DNA of 64,000 bases from Congeria kusceri (GCA_027627225.1 CM051024.1:81054204-81118203); one strand, 5' to 3'. Counted from the stretch's first letter, positions 13,701 to 24,106 are shown. A program made the numbers and translations. The notes: generated by a model not told the origin, from the sequence alone.

Positions 13701-16700
13701 ATTTTGTACATTAAGAATTTGAGTTTCACTTTTTGATTATATCAGTACAGTAATTTTAAATGTAATTTACATGAGCAATACATTTGCCGTTTTGCAACGA
13801 TGAATACATTTAATTCGTTTCGAGCTAAATAGGCGGATTTAGAGGAGGGCGGAAGCTGCGTACGACCCCTCTAAAATTGTCAAAAACTAGCTGTTTAAAC
13901 CGAACAATAACTGAAACATGTGCATTTCGTTACAATTAAAATGTTATTTTCAATCAAACTATTTCAAATATAGTTTATGTTTTGTAGCAGTTTTGTTAAA
14001 TTGTTCCGTTTTGCGATATTGCGTCGTTCCGATACAAGTATCTTATCATGTAAGAGACAACAGCAGTTAATTTGTTGTCAGTTCTTTAATAATTCCACCC
14101 CTCTAACTTAATATACTGGTACCGCGCCTGATATTATATTTGAAATATGGTAATATAACATGAGGTGTTTATTCTGTACCAGATTAAAACCATTTAAGAC
14201 TAGGAGACTTTGGCATCAGATTATGCTACGAACATTGGAGTTATTTTCCCTTAAATGTGAAAATAAATTTTAAAATGGACTTGATGCAAGACATGGACTT
14301 TATTTTCAACAAATCTAGACTAAACTTGTAAATGGTAATATAATCTACTCGTTGGAACAAGCCGACAAGCATGACGTGACATGACGTCCCCATTATCTTT
14401 AAGAACAGCAGCATTAACACCATTCCTCCGAAACTCTCTGCGAACAGTTGGCTACCACTGTAGAAAAAATATACCCAAGTCCTTACTTGTTTACGAACAT
14501 GAGATCTCTGTTTTTGTCTTTTACAAGCTTTGGCAAGACAAAGAGCAGAAGTAAAACGTGTATGAGAGTTAATCAGCTAGATACATTATTTAAGGATATT
14601 ATTGCGAACATTCCTACATTTGTTCAAGCCTATCACAACAGTTATGCTTTCATCTTTGCCAGTAGTGAGGTGAGCCCTTTGGGCCATCATGCACCCCTTG
14701 TTTTTGATTGAAAGTCAAAACAAGTTAGGGAATGAAATAAGGGTGGTTCCAACTCCTGGTCACCTATAACCATGCATTTTACTTTGTTCAAATATTGCTT
14801 TTGGTACTGCGTATAAACGACTGTTGTTGATTGTAAACTTATAACATGGTCAATATTTAAAATACATAATTTGCGATGGGTTGTTTTACTATACCAATTT
14901 GATGATAGTAAACGATTAAATAATGTATAATATATGTTACAGGACCAGGATTTAGGATGGCAATCCTACGAAGAAACAAGTGGCTGTCGTTCGTAGTTTT
15001 AGGTAAAGTACAAACACATTCTTATTACAGCAACAAGAAAAGTACTTGCAACATCAACTACTATTACTACAATAAAACAACCACAAATACTACTACTAGT
15101 ACCTCTATTACTGCTCGAGTACTCGATTACTACTACTGCCACATCTACCACTGCCGCATTTATAATAATAATAATGTAATGTGTAAAATATCAGCTGATG
15201 ATAAGAATAATATAACGTCGAGTCTTGCGGGGGCCATTATTTTAGTCGTGCCGAACCAGATATATGACACAAGACACAGTAACCTGTTTTTCTATTTACC
15301 ATTTCACGGTTTTCTAAAAATTACACCAAACTAGCTTATTTTTATTTATTAAAATCTAAGAGCGGCGATGATTTTGCTGAACCGTCTTTTACATGTTCTT
15401 GTACATGTAAAGATCGATTTCTAACTGTTCGTTTGATGATACCCTATTATTTACATTTCGTAATGATACATATTTTCACTACAAATATGTAGATTACACA
15501 CACGTTCATGCAAATAATATTGTAAACGCATACTGAAATGATTTGCAACCATCAATTTTATCGGAAAACACACGTCACCGAATTGTTTTGAGACGCCATT
15601 TGGAGTTGTGTATTGAAGTTAACATTTTCAAGATTGTGTCAAGATTGATTATAGTGTGATCAATATTTGGTAAAAATGTTTGTATCTGAACATAAACTTA
15701 TCCGAGTAGCGAGTTGTAGTAAATTTATTTGGAATTTTTTTAAATAATTGTCTATGGATGCTTTATTGTTCATTACAGTAACAAAGTGCGCGTTCATGTA
15801 AATATCTAAAACTAACGTTTTTATGAGTTATGCTAATTAATAATAAATACATTATATACGTTATTGGTTATAAATTGTTTGTTTTGTTGAATCTGATTCA
15901 TTTTTACTTAAACCTTTGACTTTAGTGTTGATTCAGAGTGATGAAATACACCCAATCAATGACTGATATAAACGCTAGCGACATGATCTAAAAAAAATAT
16001 ATCGGGCATCTTTGCATCAGGCCGATTTCAGCATAGTGGTATGATAAATATTGAAGCTCAGGCGGGATTTAGAAAACAATATGAGTACTGTTGATAACAA
16101 ATCTTATGTTTTTATATCAAGGTAAAGGAGGTTGAAATTGTCAACACATTTGCATACATAGTCTTTACTTCAGGCGGATCCTTTTTACCTACATATGAAT
16201 CATTAGCAGAACAGGCTCTATTGTATACGCTAAAAGCAAATTTAATCCAGTTTCCGGACATTAAAGTTAGTCACCGTCTATACTTATTTGACAAACTTAT
16301 TGAACGTGTTCATAATTACGGAAGTGATGTATGTGGCTTAAATAATAGTAAATGCATAGAAAGAATGCACTTAGTTTATGCAAAACTTTGTAAGTAGTAG
16401 GACAACAGACACAAAATAATCTCATATACGGGGCGCTGGGACAAATTCCGCTTATTTAGTATCGATATGTTAAAGTTATAAACCATTGGATTCAGTTCTA
16501 CAGTGTGATCATTTTAAATTTGTCAACGTTGTACAACAGATGTTATTAAGTGATTTTGAAATGAACCGAGAAAAATGTATTGGGTCAAAATGTAAAAAAC
16601 TTTATTAAAAAATCTAGGTTTTAGCGGAGTATGGTACATTCTGGGTGTTGGTGATGTTATTGTTTTTATCTCAATTGTTAACCAAAGAATCGCCGCAATT

Positions 16701-19700
16701 TATATATAACATAAAATCTTCTATATACATCTAGAGGTACACAATATAGCTTATCTCGGAAATTGTGTAAACTTAACAAAGTTCAGAATTGCCTTACCAC
16801 GTGTAAGAGTTTCAGCCGAAATACTAAAAGTAGAGTCAGGCAAGGCGTGCAACTTACATTTTTAAAACCTTTCAATTGAGAACACAAGTATATTACGAAT
16901 GAAGTGTGTCCAAAACAGTTATAAATATGGTAGGTGAAGATTTACTTATGAATTGTATTGTCAAAATGAATCCTTTTACTCTGAGTATATATTTTTAGAA
17001 ATGTTAAGTTTGGCATTTGAACACGCATAGATAATGTTAACCCATAAATGTATATACCTTTTATGGACATTATTAATGTTTATGTATGTGAACCTGTATG
17101 CTATTTACCAATGCATTGTATTTACTTATAGTTGTGTATCAATGTGTACCCATGGGCATATTGCCTAAAGTATTAGAAATACTACTATTACTACTATAGA
17201 TAATTTCACAAATTATTCTATTACTCTTACTACAATTTCTACTATGATTACTACTGCTTGGATAATCGACTTGGATAAGTCACCAGTTTCAGCCGCTGCT
17301 GTTCTGTACTGGTTGATGACTGACTTCGACCCAATAGCCAGTTTTTCCCGCCATAGAGATGAAGTAGCACACACACACTTGATAATTCCACATGCGAACG
17401 AAACAGCTTATCAACCGGTGTCACAGTCCACGCCGAATATTTCAAGGACAGTGACGAAAGGTATTGATAGTAATATTGCTCTACAACTGTTTCCTTTCTG
17501 GTTTATATATATGTATATGTCTTTTTAGTCATTTGTTTGGCTTTTGTTCGATAAGAGTGCCAATTTGTTTTGACATTGGTAAATTTATTCTTATACACTG
17601 TCACGACTATCAATATTTATGTATAATATTACATACTATGCATAGTATCATACTTTTGCATGATTATTCTCTTATATGTTTTTATGTAACACTATTATGT
17701 AAATGTATACTCATGGGCATTATTTACTCGATGTGTTTCCAATAAAACGGTAATCGTTATCTCTTAGAAACGCCCTGTGATTTTCTGCTGATAATAGGAC
17801 GATTTCTGTAAACAATACACAAACGTCTATCTTTTCTTGAACTCAGTGTTACTTGTAAACACATAAAACGTCCAGATTTATTCAGACAATTCCGACCATC
17901 GTCCATACTGTTCTGCTGAGAAATATATGACAACTGTCCCGTTCTGCTGATAATAGTAAGCATCATACAAACGTCCACCATTTTTCTAATAAGTGCTAGA
18001 ATCATAACGGAATGAAGCCGTTTCTGCAAAATGCAGTTCATTTCAAGAAGAATGCATACTTCTACCATTCTTCTCATCAGTGCTAGAATCATACAAACGA
18101 AAAACCTTTTCTGCAGAATACAGCTAATTGTAAGAATTATACAAACATTCACCATTCTTCCCATAAGTGCTAGAATCATATAAACGAGCAACCTTTTCTG
18201 TAGAATGCAGTTAATTGTAATAATTATACCAACGTCTGCCTTTTCAAAAGCAACCCGTGCAGTAATTTGCGAGAATATTATTCCGGTCTGCTTTTCGTAT
18301 AGCATTTGTTACACAGCGTACTAATACATTCCATATTGAAGTAATACAGATAACCGATATTATAAACTAAAGAATAGTAAAATTTTAATTATCTTACATT
18401 TTCCCATGGCAATTAAAGGGAAGATTTTGACGTTTGAATGTGCAACAACCAACATGTTATAATGACAATTCTTCTTTAATTCAACCTAAGATAAGAAGCT
18501 CTTAACACTCTTAATCATTATGGGCTCTGAATTCATGTTGTAGACAGACTACTGAATGTAAATGTAAATTATAATTTATATCTAAAATGAAAGAATTCGA
18601 CTTGCGTTACTTCGAAAGAAATCGAACGTCTGTATTATAACATGTAACAATAAAGGTACATGTTTATAGGTCGTAAAGTTTGCACCAATTTCAACGATGA
18701 TTTGGTATATTTCAGAGTGAGTATTGTGAACCTACATTTAATTTAATTATGTTTTCATTTTCACAACATGCACGCTTTTTACTTGTATGTAATATATCGG
18801 CGCTTACCTTTCATCTCTTTTCTCATAGTATTTCGTAACCTTCTTGCAGGTGTACAGAGACTTACCCCCATAGTGTACAGTGAACCTTGCAGCGGAACAA
18901 TCAACGACTCACGTCGGACCACGTTATTCCACGACTATGACAAAGTACAGCACTACATAAATGGTATTGCTGTCAAAGCCTTATTTCTTATAAATACAAA
19001 TACTCATGCCTCAAAAGCAGATAAGATCACAATTGTATTATTACAGGAAGTATCCGCAATAATAGGCCAGAGACTTAATGCCAATGTGGTTGACCAGAGA
19101 GGAAAATACAACTGAAATCACTATTTTATTGGACATTACCTAGGCCTAGAGACACTGTGCCCAAAACATTGAAAACAATAAACATTAAACCACAATGTAT
19201 TTAAATCTAGGGCCAATATGCATTGGAAACTTCAAGTCAATAAACATCCAATCTTTACTCGATTGGATCTAGAATCACTATGTTAATGAACGTTTACAAC
19301 AATCCGATTAATTTCAGTGTTGTTATTAATTACTAATTATTAAAAATATATACACTTGTCGTACGAATGTTCTGTAAGAGGTTATGGCACTGTAGCATGG
19401 TCGCCACCACCAAATGTGTTTGCCTTTATATGTTTTCACTAAAGGCCGCTGTAGTACATGGTTGGCGATAAATACAGGACATAATTATGGGCTGCTAAGA
19501 GTATTTTCCAACATTTATTAAAAGTCTCCTGATGCTGACCACTTTTGTTACATCAAATTCATTATGATCTCTTTGTCTGCAGAATGTATTCTGATCACTA
19601 GACTAGATACCTTCTGTATAACTTGAGTATGTTACTTTATTGAGAAATTATTAGAGTCAAGCACCGTTATAATGTTCGTAATTCAGAAATAAAGTACATC

Positions 19701-22700
19701 ATGTACTCTACTATCCCGTTGACCGGTCTGGCCGAGTCCGTTGCTAAAGATGCGGACCGTATTTTATGAGCGTTTACAGTATATGAATAAATAAGTTATC
19801 ATATTCATACCTTGTTTTCCGTATAATACAGCCTTTACAAATACTTTTATCCTACATATGTGTAAGATAACATTTAGATCGTTTTCATTGGCTACACATT
19901 CTTTGATCTTTTGGTAAATTTATAAGCCTTTTTTTTCGTTTAAAAGCATGTGATCAAAAGGCTTGCTTACTAACACAATTCCTGAAATCGTTTAATAAAT
20001 TATGGTATGTAATGACAACTATTGTGAGTTCCTATATATAATACAAATTTCTATCATCCTGTATTTATTTGCCAGACTTATTCGGGAACTTGTCAGACAT
20101 AAACGCGCTACCTAAAGACGCTGACCCAGTGTTTATAACTGGAGTTTCGTCTAATCACTTACACGAGTCCCTAGACATGTTCGAGAACTTCAATTCTGTG
20201 GTGAGGAAAATGAAACCAAAACTGAGAATGATATTTTATGACTTGGGGCTTCAAGCTGGCGAACCAGAAAAAGTAAGGCTATCAGATGGTCTCTTAAACA
20301 TCTAAACTGAATGTTATTTCTTTACGCCTTCAATTTTAAAAACACAATACCTTGTGCCAAATTCAGAACACTTTAAAATGATAATTAGGTATAATTTAAA
20401 AAGGAATTTGTTTCTTTTCCTTTTTTCAATTATCGACGTTTCCCAGGATTTTGTCAGGAATAACATTTTGTAAATTAATTGTTAACGGATTGGTCAATGA
20501 TAGTATAAATACTTTTCGAAAGATCGATTACATTGAATGATATAATGAATCACAAAGATGCAATGATTGGTTGGAAGGATAGAAAGCGGCATTTTGTAAT
20601 AGATCGTTTTTAATGCGGTAACAACTATGTATTTCGGATCCGCTACCTTATTTGCTCCTTTATTTAAAATGTTTTTATCATCAGCGATACTCGTTAAGTT
20701 GCCAATCTAAGATCATAATCTTTAAGTGTTTTCTTGACTAGTTTCCTAAAATTTAATGTACATGTTTTGTCATAATTATAATGTTTCAGTCTTTTAGTCA
20801 ATTCTGAGTTTCGGTGTTTTTAAGTTTCAGGAAGCTCATTTTGGAATACATTTATACGATGTTTCGCTTCGGTTTTTTTTTATTAAAATGAGTTTCCGTT
20901 TAACAATGCGGCTACGGTTGCAAAATCAAAACATGAACCATAGCAGTATTTCTTCAGCAAGAGGAAGTATATTAAAAATACATTTTGTGAAACTGCAGGA
21001 GAAACCCTTTATAACATGACATAGACGTTCACGTAAACATAGATATAATATTATTCCTAATATAAACTACCCTGCAACATTTTGTGCGTGTTTCAAACCA
21101 CAAGTCAAACGTTTATATCTATGTTTAAGGATTAGGTCAACTCATCCACATTGATAGACGAGCCCTTTATTAATGTCGTCCTATTTTAATTCGCTTTGTT
21201 CACCTATTTGTTTTTAGATAAAATCGATATGTCAGTGTGAATACAGACTGTTCCCATTTGAAAGGTTTCCAGATCACGTGAAACCCCTCAAGGGCTATGC
21301 CTTCAAACCACTGGCGATAATGGTAAGGATGTAATGGTCTTATCAGATGTAGATGACTATGTCCCAAGCTCCCATTTAACTATTACAAATGCAAGTAACA
21401 AACAAACTTTATATGTAATTTTTGAATAAGCCTAACTGAAAAATACTGCGAAATATTGACAGGACATACAAATTAAAACGCAATTTATATGTATGTTAAC
21501 CAATGACATGTATAATCTAGGTTCATTTGTTATCGTTTACGATGTATACATATGTGTCATTGTAATGCCCCATCTCCAAAAATGGGGAGCATATAGTCAC
21601 CGCTTAGTCCGTCCGTCCGAATTCTAATTTAACTGACATTCAGTTTGTCTGGATAAAAAATACATTCTTTCTGCCCATTCTTCCTTCCGTCTGTCAGGTA
21701 TTTGGTTTCACGTGATTTCAGGCAGAAATGACTACAATTCAATAAATCTAAAAATAATGCCTCATTCCATGCAAAATAACATGCGTATTTTTTTCAAAAG
21801 TTATTGCACTTGGAGTACTATCATATCCGCGATAGTTATCAGGAACCAGAGACTCAAGTTAAAGAAAACTTAATGTGCAACATACCGACCAAGAGAACAC
21901 GCACATATTCGTATCACGTTTCGGTCTTTAGATTTATCTTTGAGTTACTGCCCTTCGCTAATACTATGTTGTAGTTTTATTTCCGCCTTAGATCCCATGA
22001 AACTGAAATCCAATTAAACTTTATATGAAGCATCTCTACCACGACGACATGCTTTATTTATCATGGAGTTATTGCCCTTTTATAAGCAAATAATAATTGT
22101 CCTTTCCGCTTAAACTCGCATGATCCAACATTTATTAAATTTTGGGTTCACTGTGCAGCATCCTGACTATAAGGCATATTGTTAGGTCGTTCTGGTCTTA
22201 TGCTTTATCATGGATTTATTTTCCTTTGATAATAAAATGATGTATCTTCATTTTCGCGCTAGATCTTAAGAACTAATGACTCAAATTCAACAGCCGGAAA
22301 CATGGTGCTTTATGTGCACCATCCATACTATGACGACATACGCATATGGTTAGGTCGCTCCGGTCTAATGAGTTATCATGGAATTATTGTCCTATGATGA
22401 TCAATTTCTTCATTTTCGCACTACAACTCAGAAAATAAAACTTACATTCAATGCAGCTGCATGTCCAGCATCCCAATCAATAGGGCGATCGCATTTATCC
22501 CTTTTAGTGTAAATGCATCATGCAGTTATTGCCCATTGATATTAAAATAATATGTATTTTCATTTCGTCTCTTTCCCTTAGGACCTATAAATAACTTAAA
22601 TTCAATAATTGATCTATGATGAACATTATTAAAAGATCTAAGGTTATTATGATTAATTGTAACTATGTTTCTAGTGTTTACCACTTCAGATGGTATTGAA

Positions 22701-23181
22701 AGAGTATCCCTTCGCCTTGTGGATGGATTCATCTATACGTTTTAAGCAATCCAACATATCTCGACTGTTCGACATGGCACGGCGCCTGGACGTAATCTGC
22801 GTGGCCGGTGGCGGCTCAGTCGCTCTTCGAACACTTCCAGCGACGTTCGAATATTTTGGCGAGCAACCATGCACCTTCAGGAACCTGTCAGAAATTCAAG
22901 CTGGATTTTCGATTTCGCGAACAACACCATTTGTTGTAGAGAACATACTTAAGCCTTGGATTGCGTGTGCCCTTTTGATCGACTGTATGGTTCCCCACGA
23001 TGGATGGAGCAAGTATTTTGATTGTGGTCGTAATGGCAATGTTTATGGTGATTGCCATAGATATGATCAGTCCATATGGAGCATAGTGCTCTACCGTGCA
23101 TACGGCTATGATGTCTTCAAACGCATGCAAAAATTCGAAGGAGAATTTGTGAAACTGCCTTGGCTTCAGATAAATTTATAA
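7751..23181 (+). CDS. DUF1647-like type II membrane protein, gene copy A (7 exons)
   Basis: Seven exons by inspection: 7751-7772, 14943-15002, 17293-17460, 18850-18963, 20076-20272, 21218-21322, 22690-23181. All introns are GT-AG; phases are 1,1,1,1,0,0. The joined product is about 385 residues. A basic cytoplasmic tail (RR at 17-18, K20) precedes one hydrophobic segment (about 21-36), giving a predicted signal anchor with a luminal C-terminus. A stem follows with sequons NET and NIS. From about residue 122 the order 'VFITGVSSNHL', 'YDLGL', 'CQCEYRLFPFERFP' and 'WMDSSIRF' (about 233-240) is what I associate with DUF1647, found in nematode and mollusc proteins. From topology and family I infer a Golgi or secretory glycosyltransferase-like role; substrate and reaction are unknown. 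If translation starts at the second Met (14957) the product is 373 residues. Confidence 0.8.
8950..9276 (-). repeat. TTAA-type TIR element with tRNA-like core, copy A intron 1
   Basis: Ends are 'TTAAAGGGACTATGTCA' and 'TGACATAGTCCCTTTAA', perfect inverted termini flanked by TTAA. The tRNA-like part is on the minus strand ('TCGTGAGTTCGATACTCGCC' near 9122-9142). Internal sequence is partly deleted compared with the copy at 35609. Confidence 0.8.
10114..11263 (+). mobile_element. Mariner-type transposon, defective, copy A
   Basis: Inverted termini: left 'CGAGGGGCGATCAATAATTA', right (reverse complement) 'CGAGGGGTGATCCAGAATTT'. The interior has decayed N-terminal transposase words ('FERHRR', 'EGRVSLED', about 10595-10645) and a C-terminal frame at 10725-10997 with 'FLGFEQVDHPAYSPNVAPMD' and 'KGTRFETFDNL', ending 'LDEEWYINLF'. 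The stretch around 'HHDKAP' is out of frame and the middle is missing (about 1.15 kb in total), so it is dead. Confidence 0.88.
10725..10997 (+). pseudogene. Mariner transposase C-terminal fragment
   Basis: Residues after about 28 match the C-terminal catalytic region of mariner transposases: 'HPAYSPNVAPMDLCVLPVVK', where Asp in 'APMD' is the usual third catalytic acidic position, and 'SRAVQRVVSRLDEEWYINLF' at the end. The first 25 residues are out of the family frame, so a frameshift lies near 10750-10790. Confidence 0.85.
11375..11470. repeat. Palindromic hairpin element
   Basis: Arms 'AAGGTGTATGGGATATAAAC...CAGTGGCTTCATA' and 'GATGAAGCCACTG...GTATATCCCATTCACCCTT' around a short centre. 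MITE-like; inside the stretch absent from copy B. Confidence 0.7.
14160..14715 (+). other. Unrecognised open stretches, probable old coding relic, copy A
   Basis: Contains words such as 'DMTSPLSLRTAALTPFL', 'LRKVGYHC' (broken here by about 100 bp near 14254-14350) and an 87-codon frame at 14448-14711 ending 'SSEVSPLGHHAPLVFD'. It lies in intron 1 just before exon 2. I do not recognise it; repeat-derived coding debris is likeliest. Confidence 0.3.
14943..15002 (+). CDS. Gene A exon 2 (cytoplasmic tail and first half of anchor)
   Basis: Acceptor TTACAG ends at 14942 and donor GTAAAG begins at 15003. The 60 bp encode GPGFR then MAILRRNKWLSFVVL and one base. It is in frame both with exon 1 (phase 1) and, across the junction, with the alanine- and valine-rich start of exon 3. 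Its internal ATG at 14957 is an alternative start. Reading past the donor gives a 125-codon open frame ending at 15334, rich in Tyr, Asn and Thr from a trinucleotide tract; I take that to be intron. Confidence 0.75.
15186..15285 (-). repeat. Relic of the hairpin element seen whole at 39950, copy A
   Basis: 'AAGAATAATATAACG...GTGCCGAACCAGATATATGACACAAGAC' resembles, in inverted form, the 39950-40075 hairpin. Only part of the palindrome survives. Confidence 0.5.
16098..16397 (+). other. Conserved 99-codon open segment in intron 2, copy A
   Basis: Open from just after TAA to TAG with no usable early ATG. Includes 'VKEVEIVNTFAYIVFTSGG' and 'CGLNNSKCIERMHLVYAKLC'. An acceptor-like TATATCAAG precedes it and GTAAGT follows at 16390, but splicing it between phase-1 exons 2 and 3 would hit a stop, so it does not fit the gene model. 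Unrecognised. Confidence 0.3.
17293..17460 (+). CDS. Gene A exon 3 (second half of anchor and stem)
   Basis: Begins after TTTCAG (17287-17292) and ends before donor GTATTG at 17461; phase 1 on both sides. It encodes the rest of the membrane anchor (AAVLYWLM) and a hydrophilic stem with two sequons (NET, NIS). A second acceptor CACCAG ends six bases upstream at 17286 and is also in frame, adding two residues (V-S-A in place of A). Apart from the shared junction codon the protein is identical in copy B. Confidence 0.8.
17946..18245 (-). repeat. 87-bp tandem repeat, about 3.5 units, copy A intron 3
   Basis: Units marked by 'AAGTGCTAGAATCATA...AAACG', 'TTTTCTGCAGAATGCAG' and 'AATTATACAAACGTC'. 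Because 87 is a multiple of three, the minus strand stays open for 182 codons (17757-18305) as 29-residue repeats ('NCILQKRLLVYMILALMGRM' type). Probably a minisatellite, not a gene. Confidence 0.7.
18850..18963 (+). CDS. Gene A exon 4 (stem)
   Basis: Acceptor TTCTTGCAG ends at 18849; donor GTATTG starts at 18964, phase 1 on both sides. It encodes 37 codons including 'PIVYSEPCSG' and 'HDYDKVQHYIN'. Copy B differs by one residue (Asp to Glu). The frame stays open for about 50 more codons past the donor, to the stop ending at 19115, and does so in copy B too, so an intron-retention form cannot be excluded. Confidence 0.8.
20076..20272 (+). CDS. Gene A exon 5 (core of the DUF1647-like domain)
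   Basis: Acceptor TTGCCAG ends at 20075 (phase 1 in) and donor GTAAGG starts at 20273 (phase 0 out). It carries the strongest family signatures: 'PVFITGVSSNHLHESLDMF' and, after a Lys/Arg-rich stretch, 'MIFYDLGLQ'. This pattern (V-F-I-T, S-S-N-H, then Y-D-L-G-L) resembles the opening strand-helix-strand of a nucleotide-sugar-type fold. Copy B differs by one residue (Glu to Lys). Confidence 0.85.
21218..21322 (+). CDS. Gene A exon 6 (contains the homology breakpoint)
   Basis: Acceptor TTTTTAG ends at 21217; donor GTAAGG at 21323; 35 codons, phase 0 on both sides. The first 22 residues, ending 'FPDHVK', equal copy B. All four residue differences fall in the last 13 residues (P/Q, G/T, A/S, M/L). 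Similarity between the duplicates ends here and the following introns are unrelated. Confidence 0.85.
21565..22610. repeat. Degenerate tandem-repeat element in gene A intron 6 (CCCCATCTCC type)
   Basis: Opens 'GCCCCATCTCCAAAAATGGG' and 'CCGTCCGTCC', then repeats blocks like 'TTAGGTCGCTCCGGTCTAAT', 'TTATCATGGAATTATTGTCC' and 'TTCATTTTCGCACTA' every 150-180 bp. Absent from gene B. It explains most of the intron 6 length difference (about 1.37 kb against 0.45 kb). Confidence 0.75.
22690..23181 (+). CDS. Gene A exon 7 (C-terminal domain and stop)
   Basis: Acceptor CACTTCAG ends at 22689; 163 codons then TAA. It starts 'MVLKEYPFALWMDSSIRF' and holds 'LRTLPATFEYF', 'IQAGFSI', 'VENILKPW', 'CHRYDQS' and 'LYRAYGYDVF'. 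The only sequons in this exon are NIS and NLS. It ends 'LPWLQINL', unlike copy B. About 31 of the first 154 residues differ from copy B by hand alignment, far more than in exons 2-5. Confidence 0.88.
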   Translation: MVLKEYPFALWMDSSIRFKQSNISRLFDMARRLDVICVAGGGSVALRTLPATFEYFGEQPCTFRNLSEIQAGFSISRTTPFVVENILKPWIACALLIDCMVPHDGWSKYFDCGRNGNVYGDCHRYDQSIWSIVLYRAYGYDVFKRMQKFEGEFVKLPWLQINL

Positions 23182-23253
23182 ATAATTAGGATTAAAACCA
23201 AAACCAAGTATCTGGATAGATAAGTTTTCTATATATACTCGGTTTTGGCTTTT

Positions 23254-23259
23254 AATAAA
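23254..23259 (+). promoter_or_regulatory. Candidate poly(A) signal, gene A
   Basis: AATAAA about 73 bp after the stop codon, the first canonical hexamer beyond the coding end. No independent proof of use. Confidence 0.45.
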
Positions 23260-23737
23260 ATGCCAAAATTCAATAATCCATTATTTATGCAAACTAGTTG
23301 TTATTAAAGTGCTAAAATAGTTTTGATAAACTCAAGCAAAGAATGACTGTATTACAATCCAAACCAATTGAGTCTACCATTCTCGTGTATAATTGTTTAT
23401 TCAGATGTGAAACGTGTCATGCAGTCATTTTTGACATACCATTATACGGATTTTAGACAGATAAACAGCTGTCTGATATATTTTGCTAAATCATGCATCT
23501 ATGTTACTGAATGTTTAGTTGTAGTCATTTTACTTCAAATAAAATCACCTCATATATTACAAATATACAAATATATTTAAATATTTACATCAACTCTCAC
23601 TTTGGTACTGTTATGGCATCGCCAATAGAAAAATAAATCACCCACACTAAAACATTTTCATGATTTTCCATTATATGTAATAAAACATAATTTACTGTCT
23701 AGAGACTTTTGGAAATGACAATACAGTTATTAACATG

Positions 23738-23935
23738 GACATCACAGGTCGGAGTGTTGTAATGGATATAGTGTCCGCCTTGCGGTCGGGAGGTCGTGAG
23801 TTCGATCCCTACTCAAGGAGCGTTCAAATGATCTTTCGCAAACAGCACCAAGTACAAATACTGGTTCTACCCAGGAAACAGACCCGAACGTGTCTTGATA
23901 AGCCTACGGCCGTTGAGCTTAAATAGTAATAACAT
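23738..23935 (+). mobile_element. tRNA-derived SINE
   Basis: tRNA-like head at about 23745-23822 with A-box-like 'TGTAATGGATATAGTG' and B-box 'GAGTTCGATCCC', followed by a conserved-looking body ('CAAATACTGGTTCTACCCAG', 'GAAACAGACCCGAACGTGTC'). The body resembles the central domains of molluscan SINEs; the exact family is undecided. The 63-codon frame over it is not a gene. Confidence 0.8.
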
Positions 23936-24106
23936 GAAGTAACAGGGACATCCATACACTCATGCAAGGAAATCGCATCTTAAAAAATAGACATGGTGAT
24001 TAATTTCTGGAATTTTACGAAGGTCAAAACTTTATGTTTTGAATTGGTGCATCACATCAGAAAATGGCACTTGTACCACTATTTCGACCAAGAAATTAAA
24101 GTAATC

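Larger units (their letters stand above)
3256..21280 (+). repeat. Segmental duplication, copy A
   Basis: Direct repeat of the stretch starting at 43474. The left edge is sharp: both copies begin at 'TGTGAAATGTTTGACTTC' and the sequences to the left are unrelated. Collinear similarity runs through the upstream repeats, the Harbinger relic, exon 1, the mariner left end and all exons and introns to the first half of exon 6, where it stops near 21280. By eye most blocks differ by only a few percent, with scattered indels. Large differences are a 1.57 kb stretch present only here (10390-11958), a longer CTCTAGAG-type tandem array, and about 100 bp kept here near 14254-14350 and near 20585-20685. 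Confidence 0.93.

Noticed and set aside
17464..17745. 93-codon hydrophobic frame after exon 3
   Set aside because: Starts in another frame across the exon 3 end into the intron; broken differently in copy B.
22526..23130. Minus-strand frames over exon 7 of gene A
   Set aside because: Shadows of the real plus-strand exon.
23745..23822. A true tRNA gene
   Set aside because: Has A- and B-box-like words but poor pairing and a SINE body follows; better called a SINE head. The tRNA-like cores at 35117 and 35900 were rejected for the same reason.
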